Shown piece by piece: positions 1 to 10,874 of a stretch of DNA of 64,000 nucleotides; within the stretch, counting starts at the first letter, position 1; each line of letters opens with the position of its first letter. Origin of the DNA: Ottelia alismoides (taxonomy: Eukaryota; Streptophyta; Magnoliopsida; Alismatales; Hydrocharitaceae); the NCBI GenBank assembly GCA_037367405.1, contig JAZKJV010010132.1, positions 310,001-374,000 on the forward strand. Reading direction: 5' to 3'. Below the pieces are notes generated by a model. It saw only the letters and a program-made list of their open reading frames with translations. It ran no database searches and had not been told where the DNA came from. The translations under genes were made by a program, and so were the position numbers.

Positions 1-751
1 GGAGAAATCTGAAGTAGCTGTAGAGGTCATCAATAGCATTCTGGATGGGAGTCCCAGACAAGCACCACCGTCTTTTAGCCCGGAGACCACAACATGCCCT
101 TGCAACTTGAGTCCGGTAATTCTTGATTGTCTGCGCTTCATCCAAAACTACCCGGAACCATGCAACCCTTGCAAGTGGGCGAGCAGTTGATTCACTTATA
201 GAATTGTCTATAATATTTTTCAATTTTGAAGTATTGAGGGCTTTCCTCTTTTTGTTGGTAGATAAACCTGCATGGGATTCAGACTTGACTTTTTCCTCAT
301 CATCTCTCTCAGAAACCAGAAGCTTTGGAACTTCCATGGTGACAATAGAATAAGTAGTGAGGACAACATCATATTTAGACAGCTCATCCGGATCTCTTGT
401 TCTGTTGCCTCCATGATAGATGAGAAATGATAAATTCCCATCCTTGGTAACTTTATTTTTAAGTTCCTCGGCCCATTGCCGAAGTACACTTGTGGGGCAC
501 ACCACTAATGTTCCAGCAGCTGGCCTACCCCTTACAGATCTACAGCCTTTGTCATTTTCTGTGAGCTTTCTCATTTTCTGAGAATCAGAATTTCCATGAC
601 TCAATCCATCAGGTTGAACCACAACATCCTCATCATCATCCAAGTTCAGTGTCTCGATCTCAACTTGATTGGTCACCTCAGTGCACTTTTTTAATGATGG
701 GGGCCGTTCCGTCAGAATAAGTGCAATTGTAGAAATCGTTTTTCCAAGACC
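1..751 (-). CDS. SNF2 ATPase (FRG/CHR27/CHR28-like), exon with ATPase motifs I-III, runs off left edge
   Basis: This is the most 3' visible exon of a minus-strand SNF2-family gene. It reads openly from the splice acceptor at 752-754 (CAG on the minus strand) to base 1. The reading starts GLGKTISTIALIL (motif I, completed by DDQ in the preceding exon), then GRPAAGTLVVCPTSVLRQWA (motif Ia region), YDVVLTTYSIV, the motif II box VVLDEAQTIKN, and RRWCLSGTPIQNAIDDLYSY (motif III) at the edge. An acidic, lysine-rich insert lies between motif Ia and the DEAQ box. DDQGLGKT together with DEAQ and LSGTPIQN matches the plant RAD5/16-like group that includes Arabidopsis FRG1/2 (CHR27/CHR28). Those proteins are reported to act with SUVR2 in RNA-directed DNA methylation. 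No stop or frameshift was seen. The RING and helicase C-terminal parts would lie beyond the left edge. Confidence 0.9.
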
Positions 752-873
752 CTGTAAAAGCAAAGACAAAAGCCACTTATTTATTTCCACTTTCCAGGCA
801 AAACATTTTCACATGCAAGAGAGATGGACCGTATGTAATCCATTGTTAGTACAATCAGTATCTAAGAACAAAC

Positions 874-951
874 CTGATCATCTGCTAGGATTCCACCAGA
901 ACAGTTAAAACCAGAAGTCTCCTTGTGTACCATCCATGACAAAGCAATTCT
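874..951 (-). CDS. SNF2 gene exon, Q-motif side of the ATPase domain (26 codons)
   Basis: This 78-nt exon lies between an acceptor (CAG at 952-954 on the minus strand) and a donor (GT at 872-873). It encodes 26 whole codons from RIALSWMVHKETSG to GGILADDQ. The last three residues join phase 0 to GLGKT of the next exon and complete the Walker A-type motif. In the family, this stretch directly follows the conserved VPLLRHQ sequence encoded by the preceding exon. Phase, length and residue order all agree with one continuous gene. Confidence 0.9.
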
Positions 952-1030
952 CTGTTGGAAGTCATAACACTATTTCATAACCGTGTCTCTAAGAACAGAA
1001 AAGAAAAATAAATGAATATGAAAAAACTAC

Positions 1031-1102
1031 CTGGTGTCGCAGTAGCGGAACAGTCAAAACCCCATCCGGCGGACTAGCTTCGGATTTAGCTTGAGATAAA
1101 TC
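1031..1102 (-). CDS. SNF2 gene exon, start of the ATPase domain (24 codons)
   Basis: This 72-nt exon lies between an acceptor TAG (1103-1105, minus strand) and a donor GTAG at 1027-1030. It encodes 24 codons from DLSQAKSEASPPDG to LTVPLLRHQ, the segment that opens the SNF2 domain in FRG-type proteins. The residues that should come immediately before it (a DDERL...AL type motif) are not upstream on the same short stretch. They occur at the end of the exon that stops at 33670, about 32.6 kb away, in matching phase 0. Confidence 0.88.
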
Positions 1103-2353
1103 CTACATGATTAACATAGCATCAGTTTGTAATTCAATTAGAACATCTGTATAGCTTCTAATTATTGAGCATACCGATTCAGGGCACAAACAAAACACTA
1201 ATAGCAAAGTTTAACTTCTATCTTAAATCTCGGTAACATAATGTAATTATATTGATTAAAAAACAAAAACATTAGTCAAGAAGAAATGACAGAAAAAACT
1301 GATGAGCAATAAAAAACCTCACAGCTCAATTTTGAAAATGAATATCTGGAAACAAAGTGCAGCCACGATATCGAAATATTGAGATTCACAAGGTTCGAGA
1401 CGGTTAAAGCAACTGCCATCTCCATGGGGGAAGCAACCACACAATCATATTGCTTCATTAATTCCTACTGAACAGTTGACTAGCATTTTTATGGACGACG
1501 TTGAGCAAACAGGCTTTCCTACTCGTTGGATCAGTTGGATGAAGCGTTGTGTTACTATTGTCTCTTATGTGGTACTGGTCAATGGCCTCCCTGAGGGAGG
1601 ATTTTTTTTTCAGACACAGAGAGGGGTCCGATAGGGATGTCCTCTAGCGCCTTTGTTGTCTGTCATTGTGGCTGATGTACTATCATGTATCGTGATCATG
1701 GTTCAAAAAAACGCGCCTCGAGGCGAGACAGCCTGAAACTGCCCCAGAACGACCGCCTTAAGGGGTCTCTGAGAGGCGACAGCCTCAATTGGTCGAGGTT
1801 GTCCATGAGGTGTTTTTTTATTTTCAAATTATTTTTTATGTTAATCATTTGTCCTATTAGCAATTTCATATGTTTATAAAAGTCTAGTTGTTTAGGATAT
1901 AAATATACGAGATGAATGCTTAAATTTGCTCATTTTCATATTCATATTTACCATTAAACATGTCCAATTATGTCAAAAACTCTTAAGTTATACCCTTAAA
2001 ATAAGGGTCCACAAATAACATATAAAACATTACTTCTAAACTTAATTTTAAGGAGTTATTACACAATAAGCTATGCAATTTGCCGAGAAGGACAAACAAG
2101 ATAGAATTCAAAAGGAGTTCATGTACTATTCCCATAGATCCATATATCCGAATAGAAATGAAATCTTCAATAAAAAATTTCGTCAGGGGTATGGTATGAC
2201 AGGAGGGATGCATATAACGGTTCTTCAACTTGGGTTAGATAGTTAGGATTCTGGTGAATATCAACAGATGCATTCTCATACATTTGTATATCTTTATTTC
2301 AGTGTTCTTATCTTTATAATTTTATCATATCTTATAGTGATATATATCATATG

Positions 2354-2667
2354 TGTTGGAGTATTCGGTTGTGTGCCATATGTATGAGAGATGGGTAAAT
2401 GGATCTTAGAGAGGATCCATTTACCCCATCCAGGGTTTAGTACCATATCTACCAACTGTGGGATGTGGAGACTCCGTAGGTGCTATATATAGAGCCCCAC
2501 ACCCCTGTAGTCCATTGAGAAAAAGGAATAGAATATCCGCCCCTTTGAGGGCTTCTCCCGTGGTTTCATCTCGCTCCTTAGGGAGTAGGGTTCCACGGTA
2601 AAATCATGTTGTTCTTATTCTTCTTTATCTTTTTCCATGTTCGCTTCCGCATGTTTATTTTCTAACA
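2354..2667 (+). repeat. 5' LTR of non-autonomous LTR element copy A
   Basis: Starts TGTTGGAG and ends TCTAACA. Contains a TATA-like CTATATATAG near 2482 and pairs with 4661-4974. Confidence 0.85.
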
Positions 2668-4660
2668 TGGTATCAGAGCGGGTTCGCTTGTTGGGGATTT
2701 TAAATTCGATATTTGTTTGAGATTCCTTTTTTCTGTACGAGAATCGATTTTAGTGTCAGATCCAATGAAAGTCCAGACTCGATTCTAGGGTTCAATCTCT
2801 TGAATCATTCTTCAACCAAAGATTCCGATTCCTGCAAGTATTTGCTAGTAGCGCCAATTCCCTAGCCGCAACTCACGATTGTGCACGAGCCCTCCAACTG
2901 CTTCGGGCTTCTTTGAGCGATCTCCAGCCCCTGCCACACGCATATCTGCTTCTGCTTCTCACCCAGGCGCGATGCCCCATCTCGCCTACCCATCTCGGAG
3001 TACCGTCGCAAGCCCCCTGGCGCGCAGGCTATCTACCGCGCTCCCCTCCAGTGAAGTCGCCCCGTTCATCATCGACATCAGATACCGACTCCAGGCAGCA
3101 TCCTCGAGTCCAAGTGCTCCGAGCAGCGAGCCCTAACCATTGATGCATCGCGCACGGGCAGACAACGCCTCCTTCGTGCGCAGTCCAAGCGAAGTCGGCA
3201 CCCAGACGACGACGCAAGCAGATCATGCGCTCCTCTCCTTGTGCAACTCCCATGAAACTGAGGCACAGGCAGCAGCGCCTACCCTCTTCATTCCCAGTTA
3301 TGCGAGGTGACGACGCTCCCCTTAAGGCTCTTCCAGCCGCGCCCAAGAAGAAGCGGCGGCGGAGACGGCATGAAGATGATGCCCCAATCGTACGGGCGTT
3401 AGGGCTTAAAAGGGAAAAATGTCCCCCTGAGAACCCTAGTGCATAAAGAAAAGGCCCGATGGCCCACTATTTAAAAAAATGTATCGTAAATGTATCAAAT
3501 GGGCCGACGGTTCATTTAAAAAGAGAGAGGGGGGCAAGGATATGTATTTTGTAAAGCCCAAATGGGCTAAGGTTTCATTGGGCCCAAATGGGTCACAATT
3601 GTTGGTTAAAAAGGCTGAAAAGTTAAAGAAAAAGAGAAAAAAAGGGCCGAACGCATATTTGCAAAAAAATGTGAGAGAAGAAAGCCGGAAAAAAAGATTG
3701 GCTTATAAAAAAATGATGAATGATTTGAAAAGCCGACAAATGTGTGTACGGCTTATTGCTCTTTTATTTTATAACTACATTATCTTGTCTTCTCCCAACT
3801 TTATCGATGTCTCCGTTTCCCGACAAGTATGGGAGAAAGGGGGAGTATATGTAGAGTCACAGGTCTTCTTCTGATATCAGATTCTCTAGACCAGCCACTT
3901 TCAGACTCTACAGTTTTTCAGATGAAGATTCAACATGCACAGTTGTTCAGAGTCGACAGATTGATCAGAGTCCACGTTCGAAGCACTCCATGTTTGAGTG
4001 GTCCATTTTCGAGTTTTTAGAGAGAGACTCATTTTCAGACAAGCAAATGTTTGCGGTCATTTTCAGATGAGCATGTGTTTGCCATCCATTGTAGTGGTCC
4101 CCATGTTTCTTCTTGTTGTTTCGGTCTGATTTTTCATGTGAGCCATAGGGACTCCAGAGCAGAGGACCATTCCCTATGCCATGTGGGCAATGATTTTCAT
4201 GTGGTATCATAGGTACACCAGAGTAGTCCACCATTCTCTGTGCCAAATAGGAGAGACCCAGTTCTCCGACGAGGAGACTTCTTTCAGACTCCATTCTCCA
4301 GCGACCAAGGACTCCAACGAGGATTGCACTTCCACGGCCCTTTCAGTTCGGCCCTTTTCAGAGATGGAGCAGTTGTCCACATGTTGTGGCGGGCCTGAGT
4401 ACTCCGATGAGGAGACTCATTTCCAGTTGCAGTAACTCTGACAGGCGCAGTTCAAAGCACATGCTCTCCGACGAGGAGATTCAGCAGACTCACACTCCAG
4501 CCCATTCATCTTCCTCACCTGCACGACATGAGAAGCAACGTTCTCGACAACAGCAGTTGTGCGCGTTGGGTTGATATTGTCCGTAGTGTCCTGTAGCGTT
4601 GAGTTGAGTTTCTTTCTGTTTGTCCAAGCGGAGCATTGCATGCTCCAGCTTGAGGGGGAG

Positions 4661-4974
4661 TGCTGGAGTATTTGGTTGTGCGCCATATGTATGGGAGATG
4701 GGTAAATGGATCTTGGAGAGGATCCATTTACCCCATCCAGGATTTAGAACCACATCTACCAACTGTGGGATGTGGAGACTCCGTGGGTGCTATATATAGA
4801 GCCCCACACCCCTGTAGTCCATTGAGAAAAAGGAATAGAATATCCGCCCCTTTGAAGGCTTCTCCCGTGGTTTCATCCCGCTCCTTAGGGAGTAGGGTTC
4901 CACGTTAAAATCCTACTGTTCTTATTCTTCTTTATCTTTTTCCATTTTCACTTCCGCATGTTTATTTTCTAACA
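4661..4974 (+). repeat. 3' LTR of non-autonomous LTR element copy A
   Basis: Same length as the 5' LTR (314 bp) with roughly 18 substitutions. Starts directly after the purine tract and is followed by the TSD ATATG. Confidence 0.85.
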
Positions 4975-6261
4975 ATATGTTCGTCGGAATATATATAATT
5001 TCAACACTATTTATTTATTGTAGTTTTTATAGATATTTATCCTTGTAAATTGAGGCTTACGCCTCGACCACCTCGAGGTTATGCCTTACCTCGATTCCAG
5101 AGTAACCGCCTCGTTCCGTTTTTAGTTTTTTCAAACCTTGATCATGACCCGGGTTGGTAGCAATGGCATTACCTCTGGCTATTCTAGTGGTGAGATATCT
5201 ATTCCCCTCTTGCAGTACGCGGACAATACTATCTTCTTTGTAGACGATGGCAAGGAGGCAAAAGGAATGGCAACAATTTTGGAGATTTATTGTGAGATGT
5301 TCGGGCTTGTTCTCAACCATGGGAAATCTACTTTCGTCCCTTTTGGGCTTCTGGGGAGGCTGCAAGGGATTGTGTTGTGAATCTGGGAACGAGTTGCGGT
5401 CCGTTGCCGATCAGTTACATTGGGGTTCCTCTCACTCACGAGAGAATTAAAATATCTGACTACCATTGCAAGAAAATGGAGGGAAAATTGTGGAACTGGA
5501 AAGCAGTTATTTTATCTAGAGGTGGTGACTTGTTCTTGTCAAAGTAATCCTCACTTCCATTCCGGTTTTCTTTATGTCTTCCTGCCTTCTGCCAGGTAGT
5601 ATCAAAACCAAACTTGAGAAGATAATGCGTAGATTTCTATGGGGCAAGACTGAGCATGATGCGGTTGGGATTCATTTGGTGGATTGTACATTGTTTGCTT
5701 ACCGAAGTTGGACGACGGTCTTGGCATCAGGAAATTGAAGACCATAAAAAAGGCTTTGTTCCTTAAATTGTTAAGCCGTCTATGGGGCAGTGGTGATGGA
5801 ATATGTTGTCGTGTGTTTCATAGGATCTACAGTATCGAGGATCCCATCAACATGCCACAGCACCAGCAAGTACACTCCTTGGTTTTTTGGAAGGGAATCA
5901 AATCGATGTTACCTCACTTTCAAGAGCTTTTTTGTGCAGTGTTTGGGGACGGGAACTCTTTCTAGGAAGTCAACTGGACTGGCAAGGGAACGTTGTTATC
6001 CACATTCTCGCAGGTCTACACTTTATTTTCTGACCAGGATGCGATGGTCTCGGATTGCTGGATTTATGGGAACTGGATGCCTATAATCGTAGCTGATTTC
6101 TCGTATCAACAATTAGAATAATTCCTCATTTTGCTAGATTCTCTGAGACTCAGTGGTAGACCCTCTACATGTAGAAATCACTGGGTGTAGCAAGATAACG
6201 CTTTCAGTGTCAAGAGGGCCTATCGGGCAATCTCCAGGCCTCCTCCTAAAACGGACTCTTT

Positions 6262-6398
6262 GGGTTTGTTTGGGTGCATGGTTGGATTGGCCCAACCCGG
6301 GGTACCCCTCCTTCCAAACATCCCAATCCTCCTCACAATTTACTATCCACGGGGGTACCCCAACCCAACCCTGCCCAACCCTGCAACCAAACGCACCC
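6262..6398. mobile_element. Tourist-like MITE (137 bp)
   Basis: Terminal inverted repeats are GGGTTTGTTTGGGTGCATGG on the left and GGGTGCGTTTGGTTGCAGGG as reverse complement on the right. TTT lies on both sides (6259-6261 and 6399-6401), the 3-bp TSD typical of PIF/Harbinger MITEs. It interrupts the L1 between codons for PPKTD and IRDCN. Confidence 0.7.
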
Positions 6399-6401
6399 TT
6401 T

Positions 6402-6592
6402 CGGTCCGTTTGGTTACCAGGTTAACCCGGGGTAACCTGGTGTACCCCAAAGCATTTCTGGATTGGAATTCCATCACAAGTCAAGGTGACATCACATCAT
6501 ATTCTTTATTCCAACCCTCTCCCAACCCTCATAACTATCCAAACAGCTATTATTCACATGAGGGTACCCCGACCCAGTAACCAAACAAACCC
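6402..6592. mobile_element. Second Tourist-like MITE (191 bp), abutting the first
   Basis: Starts CGGTCCGTTTGGTTACCAGG and ends with the reverse complement of GGGTTTGTTTGGTTACTGGG. TTT is present at 6399-6401 and 6593-6595, so the two MITEs share the central TTT. Confidence 0.6.
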
Positions 6593-7214
6593 TTTGATTC
6601 GTGATTGCAACCTCATCTGAGAGCTTCGCCTACCATCCAGAGTAGGTTTCTTTATGTGGATATTAAAGAGAAGACACGTTATGACTAGGGACCATTGTGC
6701 AAGACTTCTTCCAAACATTTCTAACATGTACCATCTTTGTGAGACAAAAATTGAATCGATGGATCACATCTTCTTCAAGTGTGCAAAGACGGCCCCAATT
6801 TGGGATATGGCTAATGAGAGAGACCTTTTTTGAAAATCCTTGTTCCTTGCTAAAAATCATTTTAGGAGTGACGTCCTTCGGCTGCTAGCAACAATCTGGG
6901 CTATTTGGCTGGGCAAAAATGGTTCACTTTTTTCCAATGCGTGTTTTTATTATAACAATGTTATTTTTCACTCCAGGTTGAGTCGTGGGTGCAAATCTTT
7001 CTGTATCCTCTCTTCTGAATAGAAATTTAAATAGGGCGGACACCATAGTGTGTTTCCCCCTTTTTTGTCTCAAAAAAAAATCTTACCGAAATCAGTAGTG
7101 TGATGCCTTATATATAGGCTCCAATTACATCCAACTCTCACAATAGGCAACGTAGGCCTAAAACTAATAATAGATCAATATATTCACAATATCCAATTAT
7201 CGAATTAGCTCAAC

Positions 7215-7803
7215 AATATATAAAAAATGGAATAAAATCAATGGGGGGTAATGTTTCAAAATATCCTAGGTAATATCCCAATAATCAATGTATTCACAAT
7301 ATCCAATTATCGAATTAACTCAACTCTTCATTATTCTTGTTAAGGTGTATTTTAGAGTTACTTCTATAGATGATAGATTCCCTACAAATTCTTAAATCTT
7401 TAGAATATAGGGTAAATTACAATTTGGGCCCAATCTATGGGTCTGATCCCAATGGGTTCCGATCTTTAAATTGTAACGATTCGGGTCCCAAGACCATTTA
7501 GGAAATGGAAATTTTGGGGTTCATGACGAATATGCCCTTGTTGGAATGGGAATGGGGATTGGGTTTCAATTGTTAAACAAGGGCATACTCGTCATTAGCC
7601 CCAAAAAGTTCATTACATTAATGGCCATGGGACCCGAATCGTTACAATTTAAAGATTAGGAGCCATTCTGGGATTGGACCCATAGATGGGGACCCAAATT
7701 GTAATTTACCCTAAAATATACAATCAAGGTCCTTGATCATTGGGATATTACACAGGATATTCTGAAACACCACATTGATTTTATTCCATTTTCTATATAT
7801 TGG
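7215..7803. repeat. Outer inverted repeat (foldback/MITE-like) enclosing a Mutator-type MITE
   Basis: The arm at 7215-7279 (TGGAATAAAATCAATG core) is repeated in inverse form at 7731-7803, with several mismatches. The pair encloses 7410-7711. A short direct repeat of TATTCACAATATCCAATTA also occurs at about 7180 and 7290. No TSD was found for the outer unit. Confidence 0.5.
7410..7711. mobile_element. Foldback Mutator-like MITE (302 bp)
   Basis: Long terminal inverted repeats begin GGGTAAATTACAATTTGGG and extend inward for about 90 bp with mismatches (motif CGAATCGTTACAATTTAAAG on the far arm). The flanks TAGAATATA (7401-7409) and TAAAATATA (7712-7720) form a 9-bp TSD with one difference, which suits Mutator-type transposition. 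Confidence 0.7.
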
Positions 7804-8607
7804 TACTCTGACCTCTCTGTACTTGTAAATATTGGTAAAGTATCAATGAAGATACATTTTTTATATGGTATCTAAGCAATGGTTCTCAACCAGCTCCCTC
7901 TTCACATACCACGATATCTTTACCAAAACTACAGTGTCACCTCACACCGAGGCCATCACCAGATTCACCACACCACAATATTGGCAACTAGTAGATGTAA
8001 GCGGCACCCCAACAAACCCCCTCCCACTGCACGATGATAGCCTCCTAGCATTGTTGCACTGCTGCAGAGGTCCTTCGTTGTATGCTACAATCATGCACAT
8101 TTCCTGATGATGATGCAGGTCAGCCCATTGTGTGAACCCGATGCCTATATTCTCAATTGCAATGATTTCCATCGTGATTAGGAAAGTTGAGATCTATGCT
8201 TGTGTTTGTAGCACAGCAATAGGAGACAGAATGCAAAGGCTCATCCAGAACCCTGAAGGATAGCATGAGTAACTCATTCTATTGTCAAATCGACAAATAA
8301 AATGATAACTGCTACACTTGAGGACAGAGAAAGATACAAATTCTCCTGAAGACAAAGTTGCGTCTGTATGTGAAGATCGGCATGAATGCCACCTATGATA
8401 AAGACAATTGCATGGTACTATGTCTAGTTCTTGAGTGGTGCCATTCCTCAGATTGCATATAAGGTGCCCCATTGCGACATTGCTTATGAGGTCTAGAATA
8501 ATCTGAGGAACTCTCACTCTCACGAGAAGAATGTGAGCCATGTGTTCCAGAGAAATCAAGAGATGACATATTTCAGATAAGGAAGCATCTTGACTAAAAT
8601 TACTCCC
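7804..8607. other. Unassigned stretch, possibly a decayed Copia LTR end and leader
   Basis: About 800 bp without a convincing gene. At 7866 TGGTATCTAAGCA resembles a degenerate initiator-Met PBS following an LTR-like end, which suggests a decayed Copia. A minus-strand open frame at 8393-8569 encodes a Ser/Arg/His-rich peptide of 58 residues that could be a captured gene piece. It has no recognised family. Confidence 0.35.
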
Positions 8608-9352
8608 AGTTAGAGACGACTTTGTTTTATTATATTTAGTTGTAACCCATCGGGGTGCTTTTATGGAATTTCCAGCTAAAGAGTGGTTTAGGGCTCCTGG
8701 TCAAAATAAGAACCCCTAGAACTCTTAAATAAAATCAACACATTACGTTGTCTCAACTTTCTCTACATGGTATCAGAGCAACGGTCCTAGACAAGAGTTC
8801 TGACCTAGATCTCGTTGCCACAACATCGCCGCCACCAACCCTATCGTGCAATGCATCGCTGCTACCGAGCATTGCCGCTACTGTTGAGATTACTTGATTA
8901 CTCTTTACTACAGTAACTTGGTACCGTTGTCACTACCCCTGTTCCTCCGTACTGTGACGACAAGTCCTCTACAAACATTGCAACGAACCATGTTTTTCAT
9001 GAGCGGACCGCCCACATTGAGATTGACTGCCATCTTGTTCGTGATGTTGTACGAGGGAAGATCACTACTCCGCACATCTCCACCGATTTTCAGCTTGCAG
9101 ATGTATTCACGAAGGCACTATCAAAGAAATTCCTCCCATGGATAATCTCCAAGTTGAGCGTGATCAACAGATATGCTCCAACTTGAGAGGAAGTGTCAGA
9201 GACGGCTTTGTTTTATTATATTTAGTTGTAACCCCTACGGGTACTTTTAAGTAATTTCCCGTTAGCGAGTGCTCTAGGGTTCCGGTCTATATAAGAACCC
9301 CTAGACCTCTTAAATAAAATCAACACCTTACGACTTCTCATCTTTCTCCACA
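8608..9352 (+). mobile_element. Internally deleted Copia element
   Basis: Two related LTRs of about 159 bp (8608-8767 and 9194-9352) enclose only about 426 bp. The PBS TGGTATCAGAGCAACGG lies at 8768. Just before the right LTR, bases 8990-9186 encode a Copia RNase H C-terminus (ERTAHIEIDCHLVRDVV, then LADVFTKALS and SKLSVINRYAPT-stop) and the purine tract CTTGAGAGGAAG. Gag, protease, integrase and RT are gone. No TSD was recognised. Confidence 0.75.
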
Positions 9353-9734
9353 CCACCAACTACAAGTGATGAGAGACAAGTACAACTCTCTGAGGCATGT
9401 CTACAGACTACACCTGTAAAAGGTGGCTCCTTGAGAACTTACAATGTTCACTTACTTAAGAGGACGCGTATAGCAAGCCCAATCACCTGAGTGTCTCCAA
9501 TTAATAGATGCAAACATATATATATGTATCCAATCCTCCACTGTATCCGTTTTATATAGATTTTGACATGGGTATCTATGTCCATTTTAAAATATATAGA
9601 GATATAGATCACTTTGATATCCGTAAATATATGTATCGGTATATGTTTTCACATATAAAATAGTTGAAGATTTATTTTTAACACTATATAACAGTCTTAG
9701 ACCTCTCACGATATTTGGTATAATTAATATAATA
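9353..9734. other. AT-rich stretch without a recognised feature
   Basis: Low-complexity AT-rich DNA with runs of ATATAT. No open frame or repeat boundary was recognised. Confidence 0.4.
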
Positions 9735-9755
9735 TAAGTACATTTAGTGTATTTA

Positions 9756-9941
9756 CACCCACTTCAATGGTTGGGTGGTAGTGCAATATGCCTACACCCG
9801 AAAGACCACGGTTCAAATCCTACCTTGTGAAGGTATGTTAGATAGCCGACACCTTGTATAAAAAATAGTTGGATTTTTTGACATGAATTTGAGGTCCATG
9901 TAGCCAAACCTCCTAAAAGTAGGAGAAGGTTTCGCCATTTC
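9756..9941 (+). mobile_element. tRNA-derived SINE (186 bp)
   Basis: An A-box-like TGGTTGGGTGGTAGTG lies near 9768-9783, followed by a B box GGTTCAAATCC at 9810-9820, the spacing of an internal RNA polymerase III promoter. The unit is flanked by a 21-bp direct repeat starting TAAGT(A/G)CATTTAGT (9735-9755 and 9942-9962), which differs at two positions. This fits an LINE-mobilised SINE. There is no long A tail. Confidence 0.72.
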
Positions 9942-10193
9942 TAAGTGCATTTAGTATATTTATATCATGTGTATTCCATCTAACACATTTATATTTAAGT
10001 TAATTGTAGAGTATTTCTAATATTAACAATTGTACATCTGTATTCACTTTTCAACAATATTGCAACATAGGTCCATATCGATAAATATTCATATTCACGC
10101 CCATATTCATATTTGAAAACATATAAGAATACAATAGCACATATATCTTTATATGTAGTGATCATTTGCAACACCTATATGGCTATATGTATT

Positions 10194-10725
10194 CGATCTC
10201 TAGATGATAAAAAGTTAATAACATAAACGCAGGCCAATAATTGATATATGAAATGTGTGTATGTGTATATACATATATATATATATGAAAAATTATGGGG
10301 TGATGGGTAATCATTAGGCATACATAAAGAACAGTTTGAAAATCATTTTCCGCTCAAGTAGTTTGCTAAATTTAAATATCAATGCCTTTCTACTAGCTAT
10401 CTTTTGGAAACATTAAATTGTCTGCTAATTGTTATCTGTTAGAATGTATAAAATAATTATTGGCGTTCTTTTGTCCCTTGCATGCTTGGCAGGCAAATCG
10501 TCAGCGTCTCAATAGTTGATTGATGATCCGAAGCATCCGTTGCTATACCCGACGGTACAGTTGTTTGAGTTTTTGGTTCAGTTTATGTATATTGCTTTTT
10601 TTCTCTTCTATCACTTTTGGAGACATGTATATAATGTAATATTTCTTTTGTACATGTAAACTATATGAAAATTAATACAATAAAAAGTTGGTGGCATTTT
10701 TGTTGACTACGTGGTTATTTATATT
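10194..10725 (+). repeat. Gypsy 5' LTR, first part
   Basis: Matches 29950-30365 and 33373 onward in sequence order. The second part of this LTR resumes at 15713 after the Copia insertion and its ATATT duplication, and ends at 15827 (GCGCCACA). Confidence 0.8.
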
Positions 10726-10874
10726 TGTAGAGGTTCACGTTATGTCATGATGTACTGTGCGTATTTTCTATTTATCTCATGTACGTCTATGTAATTTACC
10801 CAAGGGTTTTCTCCCTATATAAGAGACCTGAGGGCTCTATGGAATAATACATCAGAGCATCCTTTGCTCCAACA
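10726..10874 (+). repeat. Copia 1 5' LTR (149 bp)
   Basis: TGTAGAGGTTCACG...CTCCAACA. A TATA box CTATATAAG at 10815-10823 is the likely promoter. Confidence 0.92.

Larger units (their letters stand above)
2354..4974 (+). mobile_element. Non-autonomous LTR retrotransposon (TRIM/LARD-like), copy A
   Basis: Two 314-bp LTRs (about 6% different by eye) flank an internal region of about 2 kb, with a perfect 5-bp TSD ATATG (2349-2353 and 4975-4979). The PBS TGGTATCAGAGCGG follows the left LTR at 2668. The PPT CTTGAGGGGGAG precedes the right LTR. The internal region shows no gag, protease, RT or integrase. An open frame at 3479-3874 has no family match that I recognise. A second purine run followed by TATATG lies at about 3836-3852. 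Copy B of the family is at 30366-33367 in reverse. Confidence 0.85.
1697..5140. mobile_element. Non-autonomous hAT element with CCTCGAGGCG subterminal repeats, carrying a nested LTR element
   Basis: The ends are CATGGTTCAAAAAAACG on the left and, as reverse complement, CAAGGTTTGAAAAAACT on the right. The flanks ATCGTGAT (1689-1696) and ATCATGAC (5141-5148) look like an aged 8-bp TSD (6 of 8 bases match). Removing the element restores the L1 reading. Subterminal copies of palindromic CGCCTCGAGGCG-type motifs lie near both ends (about 1710-1800 and 5050-5120). Without the nested element it is about 0.8 kb. No transposase was seen. The same family recurs at 17228-18294. Confidence 0.75.
1480..7080 (+). 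mobile_element. L1 LINE, 5'-truncated, decayed, broken by hAT and MITE insertions
   Basis: Remnants of an L1 ORF2 read on the plus strand. At 1484-1696 the RT shows FPTRWISWMKRCV, VLVNGLPEGG and QRGVR-stop-GCPLAP. After the hAT insertion the frame resumes at 5141 with QYADNTIFFVDDG, then further RT sequence with stops and frameshifts. At 6600-6870 a zf-RVT-like stretch follows (LCETKIESMDHIFFKCAKTA). The element ends in CTCAAAAAAAAA at 7071-7080. The 5' end lies inside RT, so this is a truncated copy. No TSD could be recognised. Confidence 0.8.

Noticed and set aside
1276..1458. Minus-strand open frame of 60 codons between the SNF2 exon at 1031-1102 and the L1
   Set aside because: It has no similarity to the SNF2 family. 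The exon at 1031 joins in phase to 33670 instead, and no fitting splice sites were seen.
3479..3874. 131-codon Lys-rich frame inside non-autonomous LTR element copy A
   Set aside because: No motif of gag or any known family. Composition follows the purine-rich DNA.
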